Source: Fusobacterium perfoetens ATCC 29250 (GTDB taxonomy: Bacteria; Fusobacteriota; Fusobacteriia; Fusobacteriales; Fusobacteriaceae). From it: 64,000 bases of DNA. The notes beneath the pieces were generated by a model. It had not been told where the DNA came from, did not search any database, and saw only the letters and a list, made by a program, of their open reading frames with translations. This document shows, piece by piece, positions 44,405-53,856 of the stretch. Numbering within the stretch: the first letter of the stretch is position 1; every line of letters starts with the position of its first letter. The stretch covers positions 1 through 64,000 of the forward strand of contig NZ_JHXW01000012.1 of NCBI RefSeq assembly GCF_000622245.1, written 5' to 3'. The translations under genes and the position numbers were made by a program.

Positions 44405-45010
44405 GTGGAAAAATTATTGCATTCAATTGATATGATTGCATTATATAAAATAATAATTCTATTTATAGCTTTCAATGTAGGAATAAAATTTCCTGATTGG
44501 GATTTTCAATTAAATCTAAAACATAGAAGTATAATAACACATAGTCCAATTATTTTATTGATATTTTTGCAATTTTATCAAATAGATAAAAGTGAATTTC
44601 TTAGAGTTTTTATAAGTGGATTTTCAATGGCTATGGCAATACATTTTATTTTTGATATTTTTCCAAAAGGTTGGTCAAGAGGAGCTTTGTTACACATTCC
44701 AATTTTAAAAATAGAACTTAGTCCCAATATATCAAAACTTAGTTTTTTTATTTTTATAATAATATCTATGTTTATATGTTTAAATACCACTAAGGAATTT
44801 GAAGAATATATACTTCTTGGTATTTTTTCAGGAATAAAAATAATAAGAGATATAAAAAGAGAAGGAAAAATAGTTAGACCATTATTATTGTTTTTAATAT
44901 TTTTTTGTTTGTTAGGAAGTGTAAAATATAAAGAATTCGAGAAAAAAATGATTAAAAGTAGCTCAAATTTGGTTAAAGAAATTGACAAAATAAGTAAAAA
45001 AATAATATAA
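44405..45010 (+). CDS. Membrane protein resembling YdjM/DUF457 metal-dependent hydrolases
   Basis: The 201-residue protein starts at GTG 44405 (AGGTGA upstream). It has five or so hydrophobic segments and conserved-looking polar motifs: PDWDFQ, LKHRSIITHSP and AIHFIFDIFPKGWSRG, which recall the His/Asp pattern of YdjM-type inner-membrane hydrolases. The C-terminal 25 residues are basic and helical. Function is unknown; the hydrolase label is from motif resemblance only. It lies 35 bases before the split transketolase genes but is unlikely to be related functionally. Confidence 0.55.
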   Translation: MEKLLHSIDMIALYKIIILFIAFNVGIKFPDWDFQLNLKHRSIITHSPIILLIFLQFYQIDKSEFLRVFISGFSMAMAIHFIFDIFPKGWSRGALLHIPILKIELSPNISKLSFFIFIIISMFICLNTTKEFEEYILLGIFSGIKIIRDIKREGKIVRPLLLFLIFFCLLGSVKYKEFEKKMIKSSSNLVKEIDKISKKII

Positions 45011-45045
45011 TAATATTATTAATATTTGAAAGGGGTAAATTTTAA

Positions 45046-45867
45046 ATGAAGGATATTAATCTTTTATCAACAAAAGCTAATGAAATCAGAAAAAATATTG
45101 TTAATATGATTACAGAAGCTAAATCTGGACATCCAGGAGGGTCTTTATCAGCTACAGATATTTTAACAACATTATATTTTTATGAAATGAATATTGACCC
45201 AAAAAATATAAAAATGGAAAATAGAGACAGATTTGTTTTATCAAAAGGACATGCAGCACCTGCTTTATATGCTGTACTAGCAGAGAGAGGATATTTTGAT
45301 AAAGAAGTTTTAAAAACACTTAGAAGATATGGTTCTATTTTACAAGGACATCCTGATATGAAAAAAGTTCCAGGAGTAGAAATTTCTACAGGTTCATTAG
45401 GACAAGGATTATCTGTTGCTAATGGAATGGCACTAAATTCTAAAATTTATAATATAGATTATAGAGTTTATGTGTTAATGGGAGATGGAGAAACTCAAGA
45501 AGGACAAGTTTGGGAAGCAGCTATGACAGCCTCTCATTATAAATTAGATAACTTATGTGCTTTCATCGATTGTAATAATCTTCAAATAGATGGAAATGTT
45601 GATAAAGTGATGAACATAGAGCCAATTTCTGATAAATGGAGAGCATTTGGTTGGCATGTAATTGAAATAGATGGACATAATTTTGAACAAATTATAAATG
45701 CTCTTGAAGAAGCAAAAACTGTAAAAGGAAAACCAACTTTAGTTGTAGCAAGAACAGTAAAAGGAAAAGGAGTTTCATTTATGGAAAATGTTTGTGGATT
45801 TCATGGAGTAGCTCCAACAAAAGAAGAGTGTGAAAAAGCTCTAGCAGAATTATCTTGTAACAATTAA
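45046..45867 (+). CDS. Transketolase, N-terminal subunit
   Basis: The 273 residues correspond to the thiamine-diphosphate-binding half of transketolase, with [26 protein letters not shown] and the TPP/Mg motif [14 protein letters not shown]. In many anaerobes transketolase is split in two adjacent genes; the C-terminal half follows 39 bases on. The pair interconverts pentose, tetrose and hexose phosphates. GAAAGGGG precedes the ATG. Confidence 0.93.
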   Translation: MKDINLLSTKANEIRKNIVNMITEAKSGHPGGSLSATDILTTLYFYEMNIDPKNIKMENRDRFVLSKGHAAPALYAVLAERGYFDKEVLKTLRRYGSILQGHPDMKKVPGVEISTGSLGQGLSVANGMALNSKIYNIDYRVYVLMGDGETQEGQVWEAAMTASHYKLDNLCAFIDCNNLQIDGNVDKVMNIEPISDKWRAFGWHVIEIDGHNFEQIINALEEAKTVKGKPTLVVARTVKGKGVSFMENVCGFHGVAPTKEECEKALAELSCNN

Positions 45868-45906
45868 TAAAAATAAATTGAGTTTATATTATTTGGAGGA
45901 AAAAGA

Positions 45907-46833
45907 ATGATAAAAAAAGCAACGAGAGAAGCTTATGGAGAAGCTTTAGTTGAACTTGGTAAAATAAATAAAAATGTAGTAGTTTTAGATGCTGACCTTT
46001 CTGGGTCAACAAAAACTAATATGTTTAAAAAAGCATTTCCAGAAAGACACATTAATGTAGGAATAGCTGAAGCTGATTTAATAGGTACAGCTGCTGGTTT
46101 AGCTACATGTGGAAAAGTGGTTTTTGCTTCAACATTTGCTATGTTTGAGGCTGGACGTGCTTTTGAACAAATTAGAAATACAGTAGCATATCCAAAATTA
46201 AATGTAAAAATAGCTCCAACTCATGCTGGAATTTCTGTAGGAGAAGATGGAGGGTCACATCAATCAATAGAGGATATTGCTTTAATGAGAAGTATACCAG
46301 GAATGATAGTATTATCTCCAGCTGATGCTGTAGAAACTAAAAAAATGATTTTTGCAGCAGCTGAGTATGATGGACCTGTATATATCAGAATGGGAAGATT
46401 AGGAGTTCCTGTAATATTTGATGAAAATTATGATTTCCAAATAGGAGTAGCTAATACTTTAAAAGATGGAAAAGATGTAACAATAGTAGCTACAGGATTA
46501 TTAACTTATGAAGCTTTAAAAGCAGCTGAAGAATTAGAAAAAGAGGGAGTTTCTGTAAGAGTAATCAATGTAGGAACAATAAAACCACTTGATGGAGAAA
46601 CTATTTTAAAAGCAGCTCAAGAAACTAAATTTATCGTTACAGCAGAAGAACATTCTGTAATAGGTGGATTAGGTTCAGCAGTATCAGAATTTTTATCAGA
46701 GGTACATCCAACAAAAGTTAAAAAAGTTGGAATCTATGATAAATTTGGACAAAGTGGAACTGGAAATGAACTTTTAGAGAAATATGAGTTAACTTCTGAA
46801 AAACTTATTTCTGTAATAAAAGAGAATTTATAA
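45907..46833 (+). CDS. Transketolase, C-terminal subunit
   Basis: The 308-residue partner carries the pyrimidine-binding and C-terminal domains: ATREAYGEAL, HINVGIAEADLIGTAAGLA, HAGISVGEDGGSHQSIEDIA and the final TAEEHSVIGGLGSAVSE. It matches TktB-type halves and needs the neighbouring N-terminal subunit for activity. DXS-like enzymes share the fold, but the two-gene split and motifs favour transketolase. TTTGGAGG precedes the ATG. Confidence 0.93.
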   Translation: MIKKATREAYGEALVELGKINKNVVVLDADLSGSTKTNMFKKAFPERHINVGIAEADLIGTAAGLATCGKVVFASTFAMFEAGRAFEQIRNTVAYPKLNVKIAPTHAGISVGEDGGSHQSIEDIALMRSIPGMIVLSPADAVETKKMIFAAAEYDGPVYIRMGRLGVPVIFDENYDFQIGVANTLKDGKDVTIVATGLLTYEALKAAEELEKEGVSVRVINVGTIKPLDGETILKAAQETKFIVTAEEHSVIGGLGSAVSEFLSEVHPTKVKKVGIYDKFGQSGTGNELLEKYELTSEKLISVIKENL

Positions 46834-46840
46834 TTTTTAT

Positions 46841-46874
46841 TATAGAGGCAAGATATTTATATTTTGCCTCTATA
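46841..46874 (+). terminator. Hairpin after the transketolase genes, probable weak terminator
   Basis: An 11-bp perfect stem, TATAGAGGCAA (46841-46851) and TTGCCTCTATA (46864-46874). Only TTATTATTTT follows, so termination may be partial. Confidence 0.55.
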
Positions 46875-46910
46875 TTATTATTTTATAGAATTTTATGAGG
46901 ATGGTAATAT

Positions 46911-47729
46911 ATGCAAAAAGAATCTAGACAACTATATATCTCACTTGAAATGATTAAAGTATTTTTAAGTATTATTTTTGCTACTATAATTTATAATTTT
47001 TTTATTTCTGGAATATTAAATGCAAATAGTCAAATAAATAATTTAAGAAATATTGATTTTATATCAGCAGAATTACAAAATAATTTATCTAAAGAACAAA
47101 AGAAAGAATTAGAAATAAAATTACTTAATGTTCCTGAAATAAAAAAAGTAACCTATGTTAATAGTTATATAGCCTTTCAAAATTTACAAAAAGATTTAGG
47201 AATAGTACTGCCAAAAGGGGATAATCCACTTTCCGATTCTTTAAGAATATATGTAAAAAGTATCAATAATATTCAAAAAATTCAAGAGATATTAGATTCA
47301 ACTCAAGAAATTAAAGAATATTTTTTAGATACAACATATTCAGATAATGTAAATAAAAAAATAAAATTTTTTGAGCTTTTATTGACTAGTTTTACTTTAG
47401 GAGCAGTTTCATTAATATTTGTAGTAGTAACTATTGCTTCTTTACAATTTAAAATTGATTATGTAGGTTCTCTTATTAATAATGGATATCATAAGAATCT
47501 TTTATTAGCTACAAAACAAATAAATTTATTACCATGTACTTTAGCAATATTAATAGGCTTGATGTTTTTTTCTAATGTATATATATTATGTAGGAATTGG
47601 TTTATAGTAAATGATATATCTTCTTCATTATTAACTTTACTTCAAATAGCTCCAATACAAATAATATCAAATATTATTTTAATTGTACTTATTTGGTTAA
47701 TTCCTGTGAAAGAAAGATGGGAGAATTAA
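46911..47729 (+). CDS. ftsX: Cell-division protein FtsX
   Basis: The 272-residue protein has the FtsX layout: an N-terminal membrane helix (about 14-34), a periplasmic domain (about 40-150), and three C-terminal helices, with NPLSDSLRIYVKS in the extracellular part. FtsX normally pairs with the ATPase FtsE to activate cell-wall hydrolases through EnvC. ftsE is not adjacent here; instead envC follows after 3 bases, which supports the FtsX-EnvC connection. GAGGATGG precedes the ATG. Confidence 0.87.
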   Translation: MQKESRQLYISLEMIKVFLSIIFATIIYNFFISGILNANSQINNLRNIDFISAELQNNLSKEQKKELEIKLLNVPEIKKVTYVNSYIAFQNLQKDLGIVLPKGDNPLSDSLRIYVKSINNIQKIQEILDSTQEIKEYFLDTTYSDNVNKKIKFFELLLTSFTLGAVSLIFVVVTIASLQFKIDYVGSLINNGYHKNLLLATKQINLLPCTLAILIGLMFFSNVYILCRNWFIVNDISSSLLTLLQIAPIQIISNIILIVLIWLIPVKERWEN

Positions 47730-47732
47730 TAA

Positions 47733-48830
47733 ATGAAAAAAATATTTTTATTAATATATATATTAATTTTTTCTATGGGATATTCTAATACTAGAGTTAG
47801 CATGGCAGATAAATTAAAAAAGATTGATATAGAAATAAATAATAAAAAACAAGAAATAAAAAAAATTGATACTAAAAAGAAATCTTTAGAAGAGCAAATA
47901 GAAGATTTAAGAGTAGATATTTTGAAATTAAATGGAGAGAAAAATAAATTAGAAGAAGAAATAATAGCAACAGAAAAAAAAATTGATTATAGTAATATAA
48001 ATTTTAATTATAGTCAAAAAGAATTAGAGAGAAAAAAAGCTGAATTTAGTGCTAAAATTATAGCTTGGAGTAGAAGAAAAAATAATAACCTTTCTTTTGA
48101 AGAAGAGGTAATGTTAAGAAAACAATTTGGAAAAATTCTTTATGAAGATGTAAAGAAAATCAATCATATTTCAAAAGTAAAAAAAGATATTGCTTTAGTT
48201 AGTTATGATATAGAAGAAGAAAAGAAAAAATTAAGTGGACTAAAAAATAGTCTAAATAAAAAAATTAGAGATATAGGTAGTAAAGAAAAAGAAAAAAATA
48301 TTCTTATAGCTAAATTAAATTCTGAAAGAAATAAACATGTATCAACTCTTACAAGTTTAGAAAAAGAAAAAGAACGTATACAAAAGGAAATAGAAAAAAT
48401 ATTACAAGCACAAGTATCTACAGATAAAAAAGTAGATTATAGTATAGCTATCAAAGGTATTGGGAAAGGAGTGAATCCTTTACCTGGTGGAAAAGTAATT
48501 GTTAAATTTAAAGAAAATAAAACAAAAAATATAGTAAGTAATGGAGTTGAAATTTTAGATAAGTTAGGTTCTCCAGTAAAAGCTACACATGGTGGAAAGG
48601 TTATATATACTGGAAAAATACAAGGACTTGGAAAAGTTATAATGATAAACTATGGATATAATACAATAGGAGTTTATGGAAACTTAATTTCTACTAAGGT
48701 AAAATTAAATGAAACAGTAAAACAAGGAGAAAATATAGGAGTTTTAGGTTTTGCAATGGATGGAAAACCTGTACTTTATTATGAAGTTAGATTAAATCTT
48801 AAACCTATAAATCCAATAAACGTATTATAA
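47733..48830 (+). CDS. envC: EnvC-like amidase activator with degenerate LytM (M23) domain
   Basis: The 365-residue precursor has a signal peptide (about 1-18), long coiled coils at about 20-105 and 140-225, and a C-terminal LytM domain from about 245. Catalytic M23 residues are missing: the usual HG and HLHFE positions read NYGYN and VLYYEVR. EnvC proteins are likewise inactive as peptidases and instead switch on amidases at the division site under FtsEX control. The ftsX gene ends 3 bases upstream, fitting that role. No cognate amidase gene is in the window. Confidence 0.87.
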   Translation: MKKIFLLIYILIFSMGYSNTRVSMADKLKKIDIEINNKKQEIKKIDTKKKSLEEQIEDLRVDILKLNGEKNKLEEEIIATEKKIDYSNINFNYSQKELERKKAEFSAKIIAWSRRKNNNLSFEEEVMLRKQFGKILYEDVKKINHISKVKKDIALVSYDIEEEKKKLSGLKNSLNKKIRDIGSKEKEKNILIAKLNSERNKHVSTLTSLEKEKERIQKEIEKILQAQVSTDKKVDYSIAIKGIGKGVNPLPGGKVIVKFKENKTKNIVSNGVEILDKLGSPVKATHGGKVIYTGKIQGLGKVIMINYGYNTIGVYGNLISTKVKLNETVKQGENIGVLGFAMDGKPVLYYEVRLNLKPINPINVL

Positions 48831-48845
48831 TTTTAGGAGAAATTT

Positions 48846-49652
48846 ATGGGAGAAAAATGTGTTATTTTTTATAATTCAAATAAAGCTAAAGCAGTAGAAA
48901 TTTATACCGAATTAAAAAAATTTTTAAAAGAAAAAGGTGTAACTTTATTATTGCCTAATGAAATACAGGAAGCAACTTTTTCTATTGTTATAGGTGGAGA
49001 TGGAACTTTGCTTAGAGCCTCTAAAGAAATTATAAAAAAAGATAATATTCCTGTTATTGCAATAAATGCTGGAAGCTTAGGATTTTTAACTGAAATAAAA
49101 GAAATTGAAGCAAGAAAAATATGTGAAAACTATTTAAACAAAGACTATGAAATATGTAAAAGAGGTTTATTGGAGTTAAAAATAAATAATGATATTTACA
49201 ATGTTTTAAATGAAATAGTTATTTCAACAGGAAGATTGGATAAAAAATTAATGTCTGTAGATATTTTTACAGATAAAGGAAAAGTAAATACATATATAGG
49301 AGATGGAGTTATAATAGCTTCTCCAACAGGTTCTACAGCTTATTCTTTATCAGCTGGTGGTCCAATAGTATCATATAGATTAGATGCTTTTATAATAACT
49401 CCAATTTCTCCACACAATTTATCAACTAGAACAATAATTTTAGCTTCTGATGAAATAATTAAAGCTAAAGTTAATTATAGTGATATAAATAATTTTTTAA
49501 TGATAGATGGAGATTTTATTAAAAAATTAACTATGGAAGATGAAATTGAAATAAAATATTCAAATAAAAAATTAAATTTAGTTTTACCAAAAGATAGAAA
49601 TTATTATTCTGTATTGAAAGAAAAATTAAAATGGGGAGATAATCTATTTTAA
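48846..49652 (+). CDS. nadK: NAD kinase
   Basis: NAD kinase makes NADP from NAD and ATP or polyphosphate. The 268 residues contain GGDGTLLRA (50-58), NAGSLGFLTE and the TGSTAYSLSAGGPI segment, all characteristic. TAGGAGAA precedes the ATG. The next gene begins directly at the stop codon (TAA then ATG). Confidence 0.95.
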   Translation: MGEKCVIFYNSNKAKAVEIYTELKKFLKEKGVTLLLPNEIQEATFSIVIGGDGTLLRASKEIIKKDNIPVIAINAGSLGFLTEIKEIEARKICENYLNKDYEICKRGLLELKINNDIYNVLNEIVISTGRLDKKLMSVDIFTDKGKVNTYIGDGVIIASPTGSTAYSLSAGGPIVSYRLDAFIITPISPHNLSTRTIILASDEIIKAKVNYSDINNFLMIDGDFIKKLTMEDEIEIKYSNKKLNLVLPKDRNYYSVLKEKLKWGDNLF

Positions 49653-50438
49653 ATGAAAGTAGGGTTTATACAATTTGATGTTAAAAAGAATTTTGAAATA
49701 AATTTTAATATCATAGAGAAGCATTTAGAAAATTTAAAGTGTGATTTAATTGTGTTGCCAGAATTAACTTTAAGTGGTTATCTCTTTAAAAATAAAGAGG
49801 AATTAAAAAGTAAGGGAATAATTATTGAAAAAAGCCAAGAAATAGAAAAAATAAAAAAATTATCTGAAAAATTTCAATGTATTATGATTTTAGGGATAGT
49901 AGAGAGATTAGAAGATAAATTTTATAATACAGCGATAATTATTTCAAAAGGAAAATATATAGGAAAATATCAAAAAATACATCTTTCTGATTTTGAAAAA
50001 AATTTTTTTGAAAGTGGAAAAGAAAATAAAGTTTTTGATGTTGATGGAGTAAAAATTGGAGTTCAAATCTGTTTTGATTTATGGTTTCCTGAAATTTCAA
50101 GGGAACAAATAAGAGAAGGAGCAGATATATTAGTTGCACTTGGAAATTTTGGTGGTGAAACGACTGCTAATATTTTACCAATTCGAGCTATAGAAAATTT
50201 GACTCCGATTATTCTATGTAATAGAGTAGGAGAAGAAAATATAATTTTTAATTCAGAATCTATAAATGCTTTTTTTATAGGAAAAAGTATGGTTGTAGAT
50301 AGAGATGGAAAGGTTTTAATAGAACCGAAAGAAAAAATAGAAATAAGTGAAGTAGTAGATATAAAATTAAAAAAAGAAAAATCTAATATAATTTGTAAAA
50401 ATTTTTTTGAAGAGATTGATTTTCATTATAATAAATAG
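49653..50438 (+). CDS. Carbon-nitrogen hydrolase (nitrilase superfamily amidase)
   Basis: The 261 residues have the nitrilase catalytic triad E37 (LPELTLSGY), K108 (YQKIHL) and C140 (VQICFDLWFPE). The family includes omega-amidases, deaminated-glutathione amidase and beta-ureidopropionase-like enzymes; the substrate cannot be fixed. The ATG is adjacent to the nadK stop and no separate ribosome site is obvious, so translation is probably coupled. recN follows after 21 bases. Confidence 0.85.
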   Translation: MKVGFIQFDVKKNFEINFNIIEKHLENLKCDLIVLPELTLSGYLFKNKEELKSKGIIIEKSQEIEKIKKLSEKFQCIMILGIVERLEDKFYNTAIIISKGKYIGKYQKIHLSDFEKNFFESGKENKVFDVDGVKIGVQICFDLWFPEISREQIREGADILVALGNFGGETTANILPIRAIENLTPIILCNRVGEENIIFNSESINAFFIGKSMVVDRDGKVLIEPKEKIEISEVVDIKLKKEKSNIICKNFFEEIDFHYNK

Positions 50439-50459
50439 AGAGTAGGGGGACAATAATTT

Positions 50460-52121
50460 ATGTTAAGAGAATTATTAATTGAAAATTTAGCAATAATAGA
50501 AAAACTAAATCTTGAATTTGGAGATGGATTAATAACTCTTACAGGAGAAACAGGGGCAGGAAAATCAATTATTTTAAATGGAATAAATTTACTTTTAGGA
50601 GAAAAAGCTTCAATAGATATGCTTCGTAGTGGAGAAAAACAACTTGTAGCTCAGGGAGTTTTTGAAGTAAATAATGAACAAAAAAATGAATTGGAAAAAT
50701 TAGATATAGAAGTAGAAAATGATGAGGTTATAATCAGAAGAACTTTAGATGCTCAAGGAAAAGAAAAATCTTATGTAAATGGAGCTAGAGTCCCTAGAAC
50801 TAGATTAAAAGAGGTAATGAAATCTTTAGTTGATATAGTTGGACAACATTCTCATCAAATGCTTTTAAATAAAGAAAATCATATAAAACTTTTAGATAAA
50901 TTTATTGAAGAAGAAACAGTGGATATAAGAAAAAAAATAGAGTTTTCTTTAGAGAAATATAGTGAAGTTTGTGAAAAAATAAAAGAAATAGAAAAAGAAA
51001 AAAATGAAACTGCAGAGAAAAAAGAATTCTATGAGTTTCAATTAGATGAGATTGAAAAAGCAAATTTAAAAGTAGGAGAAGATATTGATTTAGAAAATGA
51101 ATATAAATTACTTTTTAATGCTGGAAAAATAAAAGAAAAACTTTCTATTTCTGAATTTCAATTAAAAAATGATGAGATAAATGCTTTGGATATAATATAC
51201 TCTTGTAAAAAACAAATAGAAGCAATAGTGGATTATGGAAAAGATTTTGAAGAAATTTATGAGCAAATAGAAAGAGTTTATTATGATTTAGAAGATTGTG
51301 TGTCTACTATAGAGCAATTAGAAAGTGATATAGAAATAGATGAGCATAGATTAGAAGAGGTAGTATCAAGATTAAATCTTATAGAGAAATTAAAAAATAA
51401 ATATGGTTCTACTATAGAAGAAATATTAGAATTTGCAGAAAATATAAGTAGTAAATTGAGAACGTTAGATGATAATAATTATCAAACATCTTTATTAGAA
51501 AAAGAGAGAGAAAAATATAAAAAAGATTATTGGGATGCTGCTTTTCAGTTGAGAGAAGTGAGAAAAAAATTTATTAAGAAAATAGAAGAAAATTTAGGAA
51601 AAGAATTAGATTTTCTTAATATGAAAAATGCTAAATTAGATATAAAATTAGAAGAAAAAGAGATTATGTCAAAAAATGGTTCTGACACAATAGAGTTTTT
51701 TATAACTACTAATATTGGACAGCCACCAAAACCACTACAAAAAATTGCTTCTGGTGGAGAGGTAAGTAGAATAATGTTAGCTTTAAAAGTTATATTCTCT
51801 CATGTAGACAATATTCCAATTCTTATTTTTGATGAGATTGATACAGGTGTTGGTGGGGAAACAGTAAGAAAAATTGCTGAAAAACTTAAAGAGATTGGAA
51901 AAAATGCTCAAGTTATATGTATAACTCATTCTCCAGCAATAGCTTCTAAAGCTCATGAACAATATTATATTGAAAAAAATATAAAAAATGGAACTACTTT
52001 TACATCAGTAAAAAAATTATCAGATAAAGAAAGAATATATGAAATAGCTCGTATGTTAGCTGGAGAAAGTATATCAGATTCTGTGTTAAAACATGCAGAA
52101 GAGTTATTGAATGAGGAATAA
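50460..52121 (+). CDS. recN: DNA repair protein RecN
   Basis: RecN is an SMC-like ATPase acting in double-strand-break repair. The 553 residues include Walker A GETGAGKSI (29-37), long coiled coils at about 150-370, and a C-terminal half with IASGGEVSR and ILIFDEIDTGVGGE. The GQHSHQMLL segment is typical of RecN. AGGGGGA precedes the ATG. It ends just before a Xer-like gene, whose start follows at 52123. Confidence 0.95.
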   Translation: MLRELLIENLAIIEKLNLEFGDGLITLTGETGAGKSIILNGINLLLGEKASIDMLRSGEKQLVAQGVFEVNNEQKNELEKLDIEVENDEVIIRRTLDAQGKEKSYVNGARVPRTRLKEVMKSLVDIVGQHSHQMLLNKENHIKLLDKFIEEETVDIRKKIEFSLEKYSEVCEKIKEIEKEKNETAEKKEFYEFQLDEIEKANLKVGEDIDLENEYKLLFNAGKIKEKLSISEFQLKNDEINALDIIYSCKKQIEAIVDYGKDFEEIYEQIERVYYDLEDCVSTIEQLESDIEIDEHRLEEVVSRLNLIEKLKNKYGSTIEEILEFAENISSKLRTLDDNNYQTSLLEKEREKYKKDYWDAAFQLREVRKKFIKKIEENLGKELDFLNMKNAKLDIKLEEKEIMSKNGSDTIEFFITTNIGQPPKPLQKIASGGEVSRIMLALKVIFSHVDNIPILIFDEIDTGVGGETVRKIAEKLKEIGKNAQVICITHSPAIASKAHEQYYIEKNIKNGTTFTSVKKLSDKERIYEIARMLAGESISDSVLKHAEELLNEE

Positions 52122-52122
52122 T

Positions 52123-52917
52123 ATGGATTTAGTAAAATATTTTTTAGAAGAATTAAGAAAAGAAAATATTATTTCTGAAAATACTATAAATTTTTATAAA
52201 AGTGATTTAGATTATTTTCAAAAATTTATAAAAAATAATAATTTGTTGGAAATTTCACAAGATGAGTTAGAAGAATATTTGCAACATATAAAGGAAAAAT
52301 ATTCAGAAAATTCAGTTATAAGAAAGATAACTTCTCTTAAAAGTTTTTATAAATTTTTATTAAAGAGAGAATTATTGAAAGTCTCTCCAATAGAAAATAT
52401 ATCAACAAGTAGAAAAGATATAAAAGTTAAAAAATTTATAGAGGAAAGAGAGTTAAAAGCTATTATAGATGTTTGTGAAGATACAAAAATTGGTAATAGA
52501 GATAAAATTATTATTAAATTATTGAGTGAAACAGGCTTAAAGATAGTAGATATTTTAGGAATAGAATTAAATCAAATAAAAGAAAATAATTATAGATTTT
52601 TTTTAGTAAAACAGAGAAATATATATGTTTTAATAAATTTATCTGAAGATTTATCAAAAGAATTAAAAGAGTACATAGAAAGATATAATATTGATTCTAA
52701 ATTTATATTTGGAGAACTAGATAATCAAAAATTTAAAACTAATTTTTTAAAATATGTAAAAAAAGCTAATTTAGATAGAAATATAGTTCCAAGTATGATA
52801 AAAAATAGATGTAATTATGAAAGAGAAAAAATAAATAATTATCATAATTTAGATGAGATAGAAATTTTTGATGAAATTAAAAAAGAATATTTTGCAATAG
52901 GAATAGGAGATGAGTAA
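52123..52917 (+). CDS. Xer-like tyrosine-recombinase homologue lacking catalytic residues
   Basis: The 264 residues align by eye with XerC/XerD: a core-binding domain with FLEELRKENIISENTINFYKSDL and a catalytic-fold domain. The active site has decayed. The first Arg of the ATGLR motif is Lys in SETGLKIVD; the region where HxLRH and LGH should occur reads PSMIKNRC and has no matching His; no nucleophile Tyr motif is seen. The frame is intact and embedded between recN and era, so it is kept rather than a pseudogene in ruins. I chose ATG 52123 (GAGG upstream), not 52111, which overlaps recN. Likely a DNA-binding pseudo-recombinase; role unknown. Confidence 0.75.
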   Translation: MDLVKYFLEELRKENIISENTINFYKSDLDYFQKFIKNNNLLEISQDELEEYLQHIKEKYSENSVIRKITSLKSFYKFLLKRELLKVSPIENISTSRKDIKVKKFIEERELKAIIDVCEDTKIGNRDKIIIKLLSETGLKIVDILGIELNQIKENNYRFFLVKQRNIYVLINLSEDLSKELKEYIERYNIDSKFIFGELDNQKFKTNFLKYVKKANLDRNIVPSMIKNRCNYEREKINNYHNLDEIEIFDEIKKEYFAIGIGDE

Positions 52918-52922
52918 ATTTT

Positions 52923-53816
52923 ATGAGAGCAGGATTTATAGCTGTTGTAGGAAGACCAAATGTTGGAAAATCTACTTTAATAAATAAATTAGTAAGTGAG
53001 AAAGTGGCAATAGTTTCAAATAAAGCAGGAACAACAAGAGAAAATATAAAAGGGATATTAAATATGGCTGGAAATCAATATATTTTTATTGATACTCCAG
53101 GAATACATAAACCAAAACATCTTTTAGGTGAATATATGACATATTCAGCTATAAAAATTTTAAAAGATGCAGATATAATTCTTATGGTACTAGATGGAAG
53201 TCAAGAGATTAGTACAGGAGACCAATTTGTTATGGAGAAAGTTTTAGAAGCTAAAAGAACTCCAAGAATATTAGTTATAAATAAGATAGATAAATTGTCT
53301 GATGAAAAATTAGCTGAAAAAAGAAAAGAAGTTGTAGAAAAATTAGGTGAATTTGATGGAATAGTAGAAATTGCTGGAGAGTATGGAATAGGACTTGGAA
53401 AGCTTTTAAATACTATAGACCCATTCTTAGAAGAGGGAATACAATATTATCCTGAAGATATGTATACTGATATGCCTGTATATAGAATAATATCTGAAAT
53501 AGTAAGAGAAAAAATATTATTAAAAACAAGAGATGAAGTTCCACATTCAATAGCTATAGAAATAATCAATGTAGAAAAAAGAGAAACAGGAAAAGATTTA
53601 TTTAATATAAATATATATGTTGAAAGAGATTCTCAAAAAGGAATAATAATTGGTAAAGGTGGAAAACTTTTAAAAGAAATAGGAATAGAAGCTAGAAGAG
53701 AAATTGAAATATTATTAGGAAGAGAAATTTTCTTAGATTTACATGTAAAAGTAAAAGAGGATTGGAGAAAGAAAAAACCATTCTTAAAAGAATTAGGATA
53801 TTTTGATGAAAATTAA
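52923..53816 (+). CDS. era: GTPase Era
   Basis: Era binds the 3' end of 16S rRNA and assists 30S assembly. The 297 residues have G1 GRPNVGKST (10-18), DTPG, NKID and a C-terminal KH domain with IIIGKGGKLLKEIG. Length is normal. There is no strong ribosome site before ATG 52923, which is 5 bases after the previous stop, suggesting coupled translation. Confidence 0.96.
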   Translation: MRAGFIAVVGRPNVGKSTLINKLVSEKVAIVSNKAGTTRENIKGILNMAGNQYIFIDTPGIHKPKHLLGEYMTYSAIKILKDADIILMVLDGSQEISTGDQFVMEKVLEAKRTPRILVINKIDKLSDEKLAEKRKEVVEKLGEFDGIVEIAGEYGIGLGKLLNTIDPFLEEGIQYYPEDMYTDMPVYRIISEIVREKILLKTRDEVPHSIAIEIINVEKRETGKDLFNINIYVERDSQKGIIIGKGGKLLKEIGIEARREIEILLGREIFLDLHVKVKEDWRKKKPFLKELGYFDEN

Positions 53817-53856
53817 TAAAATTTAAGAAAAATAAAAAGTTTAGGTAGGTGATAGG

